A stretch of 64,000 bases of DNA from positions 38,101,733-38,165,732 of the forward strand of contig NC_068571.1 of the NCBI RefSeq assembly GCF_025698545.1, written 5' to 3'. This document shows, one piece after another, positions 1 to 11,938 of the stretch (position 1 is the stretch's first letter; each line of letters begins with the position of its first letter). The notes under the pieces are model-generated. The model searched no databases, had not been told where the DNA came from, and saw only the letters and a program-made list of their open reading frames with translations. This DNA comes from Gossypium raimondii. Lineage: Eukaryota; Streptophyta; Magnoliopsida; Malvales; Malvaceae. Position numbers and translations under genes: made by a program.

Positions 1-890
1 AATGATGGCATGTAAATGTTTGGCTGAAAATAGCCATTGGTATGGCTATTTGGTACATTTTGATGTACATATATATGTATGTGGTTTCATCAATTTGATG
101 TGTGTGTATGGGTGAATGAATGAAAGTGAAATGAGGATTAAATATGCATATGTGTATTTGGTAAGTAGGTAAGTTTGTATACTTGGTTATGTGTGATATT
201 ATATCATATTTAAGACTTGATATTGGCTTGATTTGAATACTTTATTATGTCTTGATAATGTGCAAAATTGTTGATGTAGGTTGAATACAAATTGGATGAG
301 AAATATGGCTAGAAAAATGGCCTATTTCATTCACACAGGCAGGTGACATGGCCGTGTGTCCCCTGTATCTAATTAAAATTCCAAACATAATGCTCACATG
401 GCCTAGTACATGGGCGTGTGGCTTGGTCGTGTGACTCCCGCACCTTAATTAATGCAAGTCAATATGTTTACACAGCGTAGCACACGGGCATGTGGCTTGA
501 CCGTGTAACCCAAGTCAGTGAGCTCCCAAATTTGGACACAGGCTGGGACACAGCTGTGTGTCCCTATTTCGAATGTCCACACGTCCTGAAACATGGGCGT
601 TTCTCTTGATCATGTGAGTCACACAACCTGACCACATGGGTGTATGTTTCCTACACCTTGGAAAATTTTTGATGTTTTCTAAAAAAATTTATGAGTACCT
701 GGTTTAGTCCCAACTTGCTTCTAATGTGTAATATAGGCCTTGAGGGCTCAAATAAGGGACATTATGCTTGATTACAACTGGTTTATTATATAAGTGCTAA
801 ATGATATGAAAAGTCTGTTATTGGTTCTGTAAATTTTGGTAATGCTTCGTAACACTATTCTGGCGACATATATAGGTTAAGGGTGTTACA
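1..890 (+). repeat. 5' LTR (3' part only) of outer Ty3/gypsy element
   Basis: This stretch matches the last 860 or so bases of the LTR at 8464-11351 (compare the first line here with 10491 onward). It ends in the same TGTTACA terminus. The 5' part of the LTR lies before the window. It contains the same short palindromic motifs of the ACACGG/CCGTGT type, here more decayed. It is followed by a primer binding site at 896, as expected for the 5' LTR of a complete element. The two LTRs clearly differ by many point changes, so the insertion is not recent. Confidence 0.85.
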
Positions 891-1154
891 TTTATTGGTA
901 TCAGAGATACGGTTTAGTCGATTCTCAGAATAACGTAGCATGTACAGTCTAGTTATACATTATGCTTGATTACAACTGGTTTATTATATAAGTGCTAAAT
1001 GATATGAAAAGTCTGTTATTGGTTCTGTAAATTTTGGTAATGTTTCGTAACACTATTCTGGCGGCATATATAGGTTAGGGGTGTTACATTTATTGGTATC
1101 AGAGATACGGTTTAGTCGATTCTCAGAATAACGTAGAATGTACAGTCTAGTTAT
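759..1154 (+). repeat. 198-bp tandem duplication across LTR end and primer site
   Basis: Bases 759-956 are repeated at 957-1154 with only a few differences. Each copy holds the last ~130 bases of the LTR, the TGTTACA terminus, the primer binding site and the start of the internal region. The junction is seamless (offset exactly 198). It gives the element two LTR-end/PBS junctions in a row. Confidence 0.9.
896..906 (+). other. Primer binding site (initiator tRNA-Met type)
   Basis: TGGTATCAGAG starts five bases after the LTR end (890). It fits the 3' end of plant initiator methionine tRNA, the usual primer for reverse transcription in plant Ty3/gypsy and Ty1/copia elements. A second copy at 1094-1104 is part of a 198-bp tandem duplication. 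Confidence 0.8.
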
Positions 1155-1224
1155 ACATGCCATTATATAACCTATGATAGTGTGATATCTGCTGACCATT
1201 TTAAAACATGTTTTTCATATAGCA

Positions 1225-2400
1225 ATGTCATCCAACCGAGCTAATTTCGAAGAAGCTGAAAGTAATGCTCAAGCTTCTGTGCAAATAGCAGCTTTGAGTA
1301 GTAGAAGGTCATATTTGAAGGCCGAGGAGGAGAGGCTAAAGAACCCTTCTTCCAAATGATGAATGAATGGTTTACTGAGTATGTAACAACAAATCCGGCT
1401 GTACAACAACCTCCACCCCCTCTTATTTCTAATCGGTCCTTGATATGCATCAAGGTACAGAACTTATTAGAACTGGTAAGCCTCTTGTTGATAAAGTTCG
1501 TAAGTATGGGGCAGAAGAATTCAGAGCTACAGTTGAAGATGATCCCGAAAGAGCTGAGTTCTTGTTAGAAAACACTATTAGAGTTCTAGATGAACTATCA
1601 TTTACGCCAGCTGAATGTCTTAAATATGTAGTATCTCTATTAAAAGATTCAGCGTATCAGTGGTGGAATACATTAATTTCTGTTGTGCGAAAAGCAAGGG
1701 TTACTTGGGAATTCTTTAAAATTTAGTTCAGAAAGAAATATATCAGTCAGAGGTTTCTTGATCAGAAACGTAAAGAATTTTTGGAGCTTAAACAAGGTCA
1801 CATGACAGTGTCTGAATATGAATGGGAATTTGTTCAACTGAGTAAATATGTAAGAGAATGCAGTCTGACTGAGACCGTAATGTGTAAGTGGTTCGAAGAT
1901 GGCTTAAATGAAGACATAAAATTATTGGTCGGATTCTTAAGTTGAAATAATTCGTTGTACTTCTGGATCGAGCTTATAAAGCTGAAGAGTTGAGTAAAGA
2001 GAAAAGACAAGCTGAGATTGAAGCCTGAACTTCAAGTAAAAGATTTACGAGAAAGTTATACTAGTCAGCCTCGAAGAAATCAAAGAATTATCATGACCGT
2101 TCTACTACTTTTGCGGGATACTCCGGTAGAGACAGGGGTATCCGACGCTCCAGTCCAAGATCTTAGGCTACATCTGTAGTAAGTGCGGGTAGTGTTAGAA
2201 ATACTAAGCCCAGATGCAAGCACTGTAATAAGCTACATTTTAGGGAGTGTAGAATGAAAAGCGGAGCTTATTTTAGATGTGGTTCATTTGACCACTATCT
2301 TAGAGACTGCCCGGAGAAACTTGAAAAAGATACCGTTCAAACTTCAAGACCGAGCAACCCCGTTACAAGAGGTAGACCACCTCATAATCCTTAAAAAAGA
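1225..2400 (+). pseudogene. gag: Ty3/gypsy gag (broken): capsid domain and CCHC knuckle
   Basis: The coat-protein part of the retrotransposon packages its RNA into virus-like particles. The reading frame opens at ATG 1225 (MSSNRANFEEAES), shifts near 1345 and again near 1445, and then runs through the retrotransposon gag domain. Recognisable pieces are GKPLVDKVRKYGAEEF, DSAYQWWN and, after a stop at 1724, KYISQRFLDQKRKEFLEL. A zinc-knuckle region at about 2213-2315 has two Cys clusters. In the second, one Cys position is replaced by Tyr (AYFRCGSFDHYLRDCP). Further stops occur near 1943 and 2393. It is non-coding as it stands. Confidence 0.85.
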
Positions 2401-5400
2401 TCTGAAGCACGAGCACCAACCATAACTCATGCTATTCGTGCACGTGAGGATGCTTCTGCACTAGATGTTATTACTGGTACTTCTCTCTTACTGATATTGA
2501 TATAACTGCTTTAATTGATCCCGGTTCAACTCATTCATATATTTGCATGAATTTAGTGTCTAATAAAGATTTGCCTATTGAGTCTACTAAATTTGTGGTT
2601 AAAGTATCAAACCCCCTAGGCCAGTATGTGATGGTTGATAAAATTTGTAAGAACTATCCGTTAATGATACGGGGTTATTGTTTCCCGGTTGATTTGATGC
2701 TATTACCGTTTGATGAATTTGATGTGATTCTGGGTATGGATTGGTTAACTCAGCATGATGACGTGGTAAATTGTAAACAAAAGCATATTCTGTTGAAATG
2801 TCAAAATGGTGAAATGCTCTGTATTGAATCAGATAACTTTTACGGGTTGTTTAATGTGATATCAACTATATCAGCACAGAAATATGTGAGAAAAGGTTGT
2901 AATGCTTATCATGCTTATGTACTGGATACTAAAGTGTTTGAGTCGAAGATTAAATCAGTGCCAGTGGTTTGTGAGTATCCTGATGTGTTTTCAGAGGAAT
3001 TACCTAGATTACCGCCGGATAGAGAATTTGAATTTGGTATAGATCTTGTACCGGGAACAACACCAATATTGATAGCACTATATAGAATGGCTTCTACAGA
3101 GTTAAAAGAGTTGAAAGCACAATTGTAAAAACTAACTGATAGGGGTTTTACTCGACCTAGTTTTTCACATTGTGGTGCACCGGTTCTATTTGTTAAGAAG
3201 AATAATGGATCATTGAGATTATGTATTGATTACCGACAGCTTAACAAAGTAACAATCAAGAATAAGTATCCACTGCCTCGCATTGCTGATTTGTTTGATC
3301 AGTTAAAAGGTGCCACAGTGTTTTCAAAGATTGATCTTCGTTCTAGTTATTATCAATTACGGGTGAAAGAGTCAGATGTGCCGAAAACATCATTCAGAAC
3401 CAAGTTCATACATTATGAATTCCATGTGATGCTGTTTGGTTTAACTAATGCACATGTGGTATTTATAGATTTAATGAATAGAATTTTCAGACCATAACTA
3501 GATAGATTTGTTGTGGTATTTATTAATGATATTCTGGTATATTCCCGAGATGAGACTGAGCATGTCAAACATCTAAGAATTGTTTTGCAAACTTTACGAG
3601 AAAAACAACTTTATGCTAAATTTCGGAAATGTGAATTTTGGCTTCGGGAAGTTGGTTTTCTGGGACATATAGTATCGGTTGAAGGCATTAGAGTTGATCC
3701 GAATAAAATTTCAGCAATTGTTAATTTGAAACCACCGAAAAATGTATTTGAAGTCAAAATTTTTCTGGGATTAACTGGTTACTATTGGAGATTTGTAAAA
3801 GGGTTTTTGATGATAGCTTCACCGATGATACGAATATTACAGAAAGAGGTGAAGTTTGAATGATCTAATAAATGTCAGCAAAGTTTTGATCAGTTGAAAG
3901 CCCTGTTGACCGAATCACCAGTTCTGGTTCAGCCTGAATCGGGTAAAGAATTTGCGATTTACAGTGATGCGTCATTAAACGGTTTAGGCTGTGTATTGAT
4001 GTAGGAAGGTAAAGTAGTAGCCTATGCTTCCAGACAGCTAAAACCACATGAAAAGAATTACCCGGTACATGATCTAGAATTGGCAGCTATTATTTTTGCG
4101 CTAAAAATTTGGCGACACTATTTGTTCGGTGAAAAAAGTTATATATTCACCGATCATAAACGTTTAAAATATTTGATGTCGCAGAAAGATTTCAATTTGA
4201 GACAGCGTAGGTGGCTTAAGCTATTGAAAGATTATGACTTGGTAATTGATTATCATCCGAGAAAAGCAAATGTAGTTGCAGATGCTTTAAGTAGAAAGTC
4301 TCTGTTTGCTTTGCGAGTAATAAATATTCGATTGTCATTGTCTGATGATGGCTCAATATTAGCCGAGCCAAAGGCTAAACCGATGTTTCTACAACAGATT
4401 TGTGAAGCTCAGAAATGTGATAATGAGTTGCAAGCTAAACGGGTACAATGTGAGTCAACTTCTGATTCAGAATTTCAAGTAGGACCTGATGATTGTTTGT
4501 TATTCAAAGGTAGAGTTTGTGTATCGAAGAATTCAGAGCTTGTACAGAAGATTTTGCATGAAGCTCATAGTGGTACTATGTTTGTTCATCCGAGGAGTAA
4601 TAAAGTGTGCAATGATTTGAAACAAATGTACTAGTGGCCGGGAATGAAACGTGATATTTCTGAATTCGTATCTAAATGTTTGATATGTCAGTAAATTAAA
4701 GCTGAACATCAGGTATCTTCAGGATTGTTACAGCCAGTGACAATACCAAAATGGAAATGGGTAGAATTACAATCGATTTTGTATCGGGGTTACCCCTATC
4801 TCTGAAAAAGAAAGATGTTATTTGGGTAATCGTCGATCGTTTGATGAAGTTTGCACATTTTATTCTAGTACATATGGATTTCTCTCTGGACAGATTAGCA
4901 GATTTATATGTTTCAGAGATTGTCAGACAACATGGAGTGCCAGTCTCTATTATTTTTTATAGAGATCCGCGATTCACATCGCGATTCTGGGAAAAGTTAC
5001 AGGAAGCTCTGGGTACGCGGTTGTATTTTAGCACTGCATTTCACCCTCAGACAGATTGTCAGTCAGAGCGTATAATTCAAATTCTTGAAGATATGCTTCG
5101 GTGTTGTGTTTTAGAATTCGAAGGCAATTAGGAAAAATATTTGTCATTAGTCGAATTCGTATATAATAATAGTTATTAGTCAAGCATAAAGATGGCACCG
5201 TACGAGGCTTTGTATGGTCGCCAATGTCGAACTCCATTATATTGGATTGAGCTTAGTAAGAAAAAGATACATGGAGTTGATTTGATTCGTGAAACTGAAG
5301 AAAAAGTGAAAGTGATCCGAGATAGCTTGAAAGCAGCTTCTGATCGTAAAAAATCCTATGCAGATCTTAAACGAAAAGAAATAGAATTTCAAGTTGGTGA

Positions 5401-6534
5401 CAAGGTATTTTTGAAAGTTTCACCTTAGAAGAAACTTCATCGGTTTGGCCGTAAAGGCAAATTGAGTCCATAATTCACTGGGCTATATGAGATTACTGAA
5501 AGAATCAGACATGTTGCATATCGATTAGCTCTACCGCCAAAACTTGATAGAATTCATAATGTTTTTCACGTGTCTAAGTTACAATGGTACCGATCTGACC
5601 CTTCACATGTTATTTCCCAGACGAGTGTTGAAATTCAGCATGACATGACTTACAGTGAAGAACCAATAAAAATTCTTGCTCGAGAGATGTAAGAATTGAG
5701 AAATAAAAAGGTAGTTTTAGTAAAAATTCTCTGGCAACAACATGAAATAGAAGAAGCTACTAGTGTAACAGCCCATTTTCAGTGAAATCAGAACAGTGGT
5801 TTCGGGACCACAAATCCGAGTCCGTAAGAAAATTTATTTTAATATTATTTCATGATATGTATTATGATTAAAATATTACATGAAAATTTCATAAAGAAAT
5901 TTTATTGATATTATGTTTAATCTGATAAAAGGACCAAATTGCATAAAATGCAAAAGTTGAGTTCTAGTAGCTAAAAGGATTAAATAGCTATGGAATTCAA
6001 AATTTGAGGGTTTTATATGACAAATAGACCAATTAGTGGGGTTAGTAGATCAGGATGATTAGTCATCCATGGAAATTTAATTAAAGATAAGGGAGAAATT
6101 GTAAAGAAAAAGATGAAAAGATGATAAATTTATAAAATAAGAAAATATCATCATTTTCATCATCCTTCCTAAATTATTTCCATGGAAACCGTAGCTAAGA
6201 GAAAAGAACTTAAGCAAGCTTACTTGGCTTAATTGGATCCGGATAACTCAAATATGAAGTTAGATCGTGGAAAAGAAAAAAATGTCGGATTAGTAAATTA
6301 CAATTCACAAACACTTGTCAAGGTAAGTTCGTGTAACTAAATTTGTACATTTATTTGTTTGAATTGAATGTTGTGAATCAGAATTATGTAATTGTTATAC
6401 ATATGAAATTGGTCACATATCCAACAATGATCGACGAGTATTAAACCCCATTTGAATAAATGAAATTCGATTGGATACAGGGTTTCCGTATTGGTTGTGG
6501 TCATGCATATGTTGCGGACACACCACAGCTTGAA

Positions 6535-6925
6535 AGAGCGTCCCGTTATTAGCTCTCATGAGCTCCCCATTATATGGTTCTTGCGAGCGTCCCGTTAATA
6601 GCTCTTCAGAGCATCCCGATCGGTTGTGATCCTGCATGTGTTGTGGGCACACCGCAGCTCTTATGAGCGCCCCGTTACATAGCTCTTCGTGAGCTTCTCT
6701 ATTAAAGACTCTCTGTGAGCTTCCTGATTAATGGCTCTCTGGAGCTTCCTGATATGGCTCGCTTGAACTTCTCGATATATGGCTATTTGGAGCTTCCCGT
6801 TAATGACTCTTCAGAGCTACCTGTTATAAGCTCGCACGAGTTCTTGTTATAGCCCAGATAAGCTTCCCGTTACATGGCTCACATGAGCATCCCGTTATTG
6901 TGCTTCTATGAGCACTTCCGAATAT
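6535..6925 (+). repeat. GCTC...GAGC minisatellite in solo LTR
   Basis: About fifteen degenerate units of roughly 22-26 bases. Each is built on a short inverted repeat (AGCTC ... GAGCTTCCCGTTA) with small spacers. A longer unit containing TGCGGACACACCACAGCT is present twice (from about 6493 and about 6613). The same array occurs in the other LTR at about 9700-9945, so it is a family feature. Confidence 0.85.
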
Positions 6926-7789
6926 GAGTTGACGAATTTATTGTATTGTACACTTCGTGTGTACTAACCATGTATCCATCGAGATTTTAAATGATTCAAC
7001 GGGTAAAATTCTGATATAAGTTAAGATGAATTTTGAATCAATCGTTACCCGCATATATTTGGAAACACATGGAAATATGATATTTGATGAGCTTATCCTT
7101 GTTCTTGTTATTCATATAAAATACAAGACTAATATATTTGATGAGAATATGTGTTTAGGTTATTGGCTTAATTACTATGGATGTACTATGTATGCTTACA
7201 TTAAATGTGAATGAATGGTAAGTTAATTTCTTGTTATACGAACTTACTAAGATTAAAAGTTTACTCTATTTTATTTCCTCTATTTTTATAGTACTCGAAA
7301 GCTCATAAAGGTTGAAACTTGGTCGGAGCCACATCACACTATCCCTTGGACTTCTCGGTATATAAAGCAAGTTAATTTTGGTTATAATGGTATGTATAGG
7401 TTAAATTAGCCAAATGATGACATGTAAATACTTGGGTGGAACTAGCCATTGGTATGACTTGTGTTTGGTATATTTTGATATGTATATATAATTATGACTT
7501 AAACATGTTTGATGTGTGTGCTTGAAATAGTTAATGATAGAAAGCATGTAGACCTATTGATGAATGGTTTGAGATAGCATGATTGATAAAATATGCCCAT
7601 ATGCATATATGTGTATTTGGTAAGTTTGGACACTTGAACACATGTGTGATGATATATCATGCATAAGACTTGGATTTGGCTTGGTTTAAATGTTTTGAAT
7701 TGGTTTGGGAATGTGTTAAAGTGTTAATGTAGGTGCAAGACAAATTTGGGTGAGAAATAAGACTTGGAAATGGCCTTATTTTGTCCACA

Positions 7790-8150
7790 CGGGCACAGAC
7801 ACGGGTGTGTGTCTCAGCCGTGTGTCACACAAGGCCTAGCACATGGGCGTGTGTTCTGGCTGTGTGTCCCCTACATCTTAAAAATTCAAAACAGAATGCT
7901 CAGGATTTTTTACACAGCCTGACACACAGGTGAGTAACTTGGCTGTGTGACCCCTGCATTTACACATAGCCTAACACACGTGCGTGTGACTTGGCCGTGT
8001 GACCAAGTTAGAGAGTTACACGGGTACAAACACAGGGCTAAGACACGACCATGTGCCCTATTTCGAATGCCTACACGGCTTGAGACATGGGCGTGTCACA
8101 TGGCCGTGTGAGCCACATGGTCTGTCCACACAAGCATGTGTCCCCTACAC
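7790..8150 (+). repeat. Cluster of ACACGG/CCGTGT palindromic motifs in solo LTR
   Basis: More than a dozen short GC-rich motifs such as CACACGGGC, GGGCGTGTG and GGCCGTGTG alternate in both orientations at intervals of about 15-40 bases. They stand out against AT-rich surroundings. The matching cluster in the 3' LTR is at 10820-11110. Confidence 0.8.
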
Positions 8151-8439
8151 ATTGGATAAATTTTGAAATTTTGTAAAAACTTTTTTGAGTACCCGGTTTA
8201 GTCCCGGCTTATTTCTAATACATGTTTTGGGTCTCGAGGACTCATATAAGGGACTTTATGAATAATTTATGACATGAATATTAAATAATATAAAATGTTT
8301 GTATATGATCTGTATATTCTGGTAATGCTTCATAACCCTGTTCTGGTGACGAATACGAGTTAGGGTTGTTACAACTTGGGAACCCGAGAAAACAATGAGA
8401 AAGTAATATCTAAACCTCTTTACTGGTAAGATTTTCGAG

Positions 8440-8463
8440 GACGAAAATTCAAGTGGGGAGAGT
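8440..8463 (+). other. Polypurine tract and end of internal region
   Basis: The pol frame ends in a phrase of the IFEDENSS type, and the purine-rich AAGTGGGGAGAG sits directly before the TGTAACA start of the 3' LTR at 8464. This is the usual site of plus-strand priming in Ty3/gypsy elements. Confidence 0.75.
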
Positions 8464-11351
8464 TGTAACAGCCCGTTTTCAGTGAAATCAGATCAGTGGT
8501 TTTGGGACCACAAATTTGAGTCCAAAAGAAAATTTATTTTAATATTATTTTATGGTCTACAGTATTATAGGAATATCGTATGAAAATTTTGATAAGAAAT
8601 TTTACCGATTACATGTTAAATATGATGAAAGGACCAAATTGCATAAAATGCAAAAGTTAAATTCTAGTAGCTAGAGGTACTAAATAGTTATGGAATTCAA
8701 AATTTGAGGTCCTTATATGGAAAATAAACCATTTAGAGGTGTTAGTAGATAAGGATGATTAGTCATCAATGGAATCTAGCAAATTAATAAAGCTAATTTT
8801 GGAAATTAAGGATTAAAGTAATATTAAATAAAAGAAAAAATCTAATTTCATCACTTTTCATCGTTTTTCCTAAATTAAAGACATGGAAACCCTAGTTATG
8901 GGTGTTGAGTTCAAGCAAGTTATTTTGGCTTAATTAGGTATGAATTATTGTCTCGTTTTTAATGAATTTTATATTTTCTAGATCGTAATAGCTTAATCTA
9001 GCTATGCCGGGGATTAATTTGCAAAATTATTGAAGTACTAGGGTTTTTCCATGGATGAGTGTAATTGAATTAAGAAGTTTTATGGTAGAAAATGAAAGGT
9101 TGTTGACAAATAAACAATTTTTATAAAGAGAATTTTGATGAAATTGTGATTTAGGGACTAAATTGAAAAGATGGAAAATTCTTGGAAAAAATTTAAATTT
9201 TATGAAATACATGGGCTGCTGTTGTGATACATGAAAATCAGTTAGGCTTGGAATAAGGAATAAATTGTATGAATTTCATTTTCTGAGCTTAGGGACAAAA
9301 TCTTAATTAATTGAAAGTATGGGAGAAAAATAATAATTTTTCCAAAGATGTGTATTGGATTAAATTGAATGTGAATTGTATTAAGTTGAGATAAATTCAT
9401 TCGTATAGATCCAGATAGGCATGGTATAGAATTAGACAGAGGAAAAGAAAAAGTATCGGATTAGTAGCTTACAAATCTACTAACACTTATTGAGGTAAGT
9501 TTGTGTAACTGAATTATATATTTGTATGATTTGAATTGAATATTGTTGTGTGTTTGATTTATATAAAATGTCATGTATATTATGGATCACATATCCGACA
9601 AGTATTAAGTCTCGTTTGAACATTGGAAATTCAATGGATACAAATGACATTGTCATTAAGGGTTCCCGATTGGTTGTGGTCCTGCATGTGTTGCGGACAC
9701 ACCACAGCTCGCAAGAGCATCCCGTTATATAGCTCTTCGGAGCTTCCTAATAATTGGCTCAAATGAGCTTCCTGATAAATGGCTCTCCGTAGTTTCCCGA
9801 TTAATGGCTCTCTTGAGTTTCTCGATTATGGCTCGTATGAGCTTCCTGATAATTGGCTCGCAAGAGCTTCTCGATAAATGGCTCACATGAGCTTCTCGTT
9901 ACATGGCTCGAAAGAGCTTCCCGATTACATGCTCGTATGAGTATTCTTGAATATGAATTGGCGGATTACAAATTTGTACACTTTGTGTGTACTACTCGTG
10001 TATCCATCGATATTTTAAATGATTCAAAGGGCAATGTTCTGTTATAAGAAAATATGAATCCGATACGAACTGTTATCAGTATATACATGAAATTACATGG
10101 AAATGGTATTACATGATATGTTGTAATATGAGAAGGATCATACATGTATGGAAATTGCTTGGTGACTATGTTCAACCATGTTTATGGTTATTATATGTGT
10201 TTACATGGCTAACATGATGAGGATATGTGTTTAGGCTTTTGGCCAAGTGAATTGGATATTTCTTGTATACTTACCTTAAATGTTATTAAATGGTAAGTTA
10301 ATTTCCATGTTATACGAACTTACTAACCATTAAATGATTACTCTGTCTTATTTCCTTCGTTTTATAGTACTCAGAAGCTTGTTAAGGTTGGAAGCTGGTC
10401 GGAGCCACATTATATTATCCAACGGCCCTTTCGGTATAAATAGTAAATTAATTTTAGCTATAATGGCATGTATAGGCTAAATGTGGCCAATGATGGCATG
10501 TAAATGTTTGGTTGAAAATAGTCATTGGTATGGCTAGTGTTTGGTACATTTTGATGTACATATATATATGTATATGGTTTCATCAATTTGATGTGTGTGT
10601 ATGGGTGAATGAATGAAAGTGAAATGAGGATTAAATATGCAAATGAGTATTTGGTAAGTAGGTAAGTTTGTATACTTGGTTATGTGTGATATTATATCAT
10701 ATTTAAGACTTGATATTGGCTTGATTTGAATACTTTATTATGTCTTGATGATGTGCAAAAGTGTTGATGTAGGTTGAATACAAATTGGGGGAGAAATGTA
10801 GCTAGAAAAATGACCTATTTCGTCCACACGGGCAGAGACACGGGCGTATGTCCCAACCGTGTGTGACACACGGCCAAGTGACATAGCCATGTGTCCTCTG
10901 TATCTAATTAAAAAGCAAAATAGAATGTTCATACGGCCTAGCACAAGGGCGTGTGGCTTGGCCGTGTGACCCAAGCCAGTGAGCTCCCAAGTTTGGACAC
11001 GGGCTGGGACACGGCCGTGTGTCCCTATTTCGAATGTCCACATGGCCTGAGACACGGGCGTGTCTTTTGACCGTGTGAGCCACACGGCTTGACCACACGG
11101 GCGTGTGTCCCTTGCACCTTAGAAAAATTTTGATATTTTTCGAAAAATTTCTTGAGTACCCGGTTTAGTCCCGACTTGTTTTTAATGTGTAATATGGGCC
11201 TCGTGGGCTCACATAAGGGACATTATGCTTGATTACAACTGGTTTCTGATATGAGTGCTAAATGATATGAAATGTCTATTATTTGTTCTGTAAATTTCGA
11301 TAATGCTCCGTAACCCTATTCCAGCGACAAATATGGGTTAGGGGTGTTACA
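8464..11351 (+). repeat. 3' LTR of outer Ty3/gypsy element (2888 bp)
   Basis: It runs from TGTAACAGCCC to GGTGTTACA; the ends are perfect short inverted repeats TGTAACA/TGTTACA. It follows the polypurine tract. It holds the GCTC/GAGC minisatellite (about 9700-9945) and a strong palindromic cluster (10820-11110). The five bases after it (AAATG, 11352-11356) should be the right-hand target duplication; the left partner lies before the window. Confidence 0.9.
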
Positions 11352-11938
11352 AAATGAGTGTCTAAATTTGGATGTATTTGGATAGCTATTTGCTCGGATT
11401 AATTTTTTATGTAAAAATTATATTTTTATTAATTTATATACAAATTCAAGTAATAATTATATATATATATTAACTTGTAGAGAAGAATAGTATTAGTAAA
11501 AGCAAGTGTATAATCATGAGTGTTAAACTCTAAATTCAGAAATACATTATCGATATTTGGATATGAGGGATGATTTAAAATGGTAAAATTAGAGTTTATT
11601 TCAAGTAAATATTATGTCTGTTTCTGTTTCCTCGAATAAATTCAGAAATTGCTTTTGTGGTTAAACCATTTCAACATTCCGAAATTTATCCAATTGAAGT
11701 AGAATTATGAGTTAAGAAATTGTTGAGGCAGTGAATCCAAACGTAATTAATTAAGAAAAGAAAATTTGCAAATCTACTTAATTGTTTATTTGCAATACTC
11801 CTTGATGACTAAAATACACCATTTTCTTTTTCTTTTTCTTTTTCTTCCCTATATTTTATAACATTTGCATGAAAATCTGCTAAATAAACTTCATTTGTTG
11901 ATTGTAAATTTTTTTTGGTTACTGGTGATTGTAATTAA
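11352..11938. other. Intergenic, AT-rich; holds FAF-like 3' UTR on minus strand
   Basis: No coding region or repeat structure was seen apart from short AT runs. The part next to 11938 should be the 3' UTR of the minus-strand gene. A T-rich run (TTTTTCTTTTTC, about 11824-11847) is unremarkable. Confidence 0.5.

Larger units (their letters stand above)
5764..8373 (+). mobile_element. Nested solo LTR (2610 bp) inside the chromodomain
   Basis: It begins TGTAACAGCCC and ends GTTGTTACA, the same termini as the outer element's LTRs, and resembles 8464-11351 along its length. Immediate flanks are ACTAG (5759-5763) and ACTTG (8374-8378), a 5-bp target duplication with one change. The outer pol frame is broken between EEAT and WEPE exactly at this point. 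No internal retrotransposon region lies inside, so it is a solo LTR left by LTR-LTR recombination. It contains a GCTC/GAGC minisatellite (6535-6925) and a palindrome cluster (7790-8150). Confidence 0.9.
2460..8463 (+). pseudogene. pol: Ty3/gypsy pol (broken): protease, RT, RNase H, integrase, chromodomain
   Basis: Domains in order: aspartic protease (DPGSTHSYI at 2517, GMDWL near 2740); reverse transcriptase ([20 protein letters not shown] near 3219, DILVYS near 3528); RNase H (YSDAS near 3960, TDHK near 4150, ADALSRKS near 4280); integrase (HEAHSG near 4558, core from 4751, HPQTD near 5041); and a C-terminal chromodomain reaching EEAT at 5749-5760. The catalytic RT box reads FINDILVYS, so one of the paired Asp residues is Asn. 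Stops lie at 3126, 3495, 3861, 4002, 4632 and 5426, among others. The coding end resumes at 8374-8463 after a nested LTR. Domain order and the chromodomain place it among plant chromoviruses, probably Tekay/Del-like (inference). Confidence 0.9.

Noticed and set aside
6535..6925. Regular repeats that might suggest a CRISPR-like array
   Set aside because: Plant nuclear DNA, degenerate units without constant repeat plus unique spacers, and the array lies inside an LTR.
10738..11098. Two overlapping minus-strand open frames of 115 and 64 codons
   Set aside because: They are translations of the GC-rich palindromic cluster in the LTR; repeats such as HARV/GRV come from the DNA motif, not from a protein.
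5764..11351. A short complete LTR element with LTRs at 5764-8373 and 8464-11351
   Set aside because: The 90 bases between them encode the end of the outer pol frame and the polypurine tract, and the first LTR has its own 5-bp duplication.
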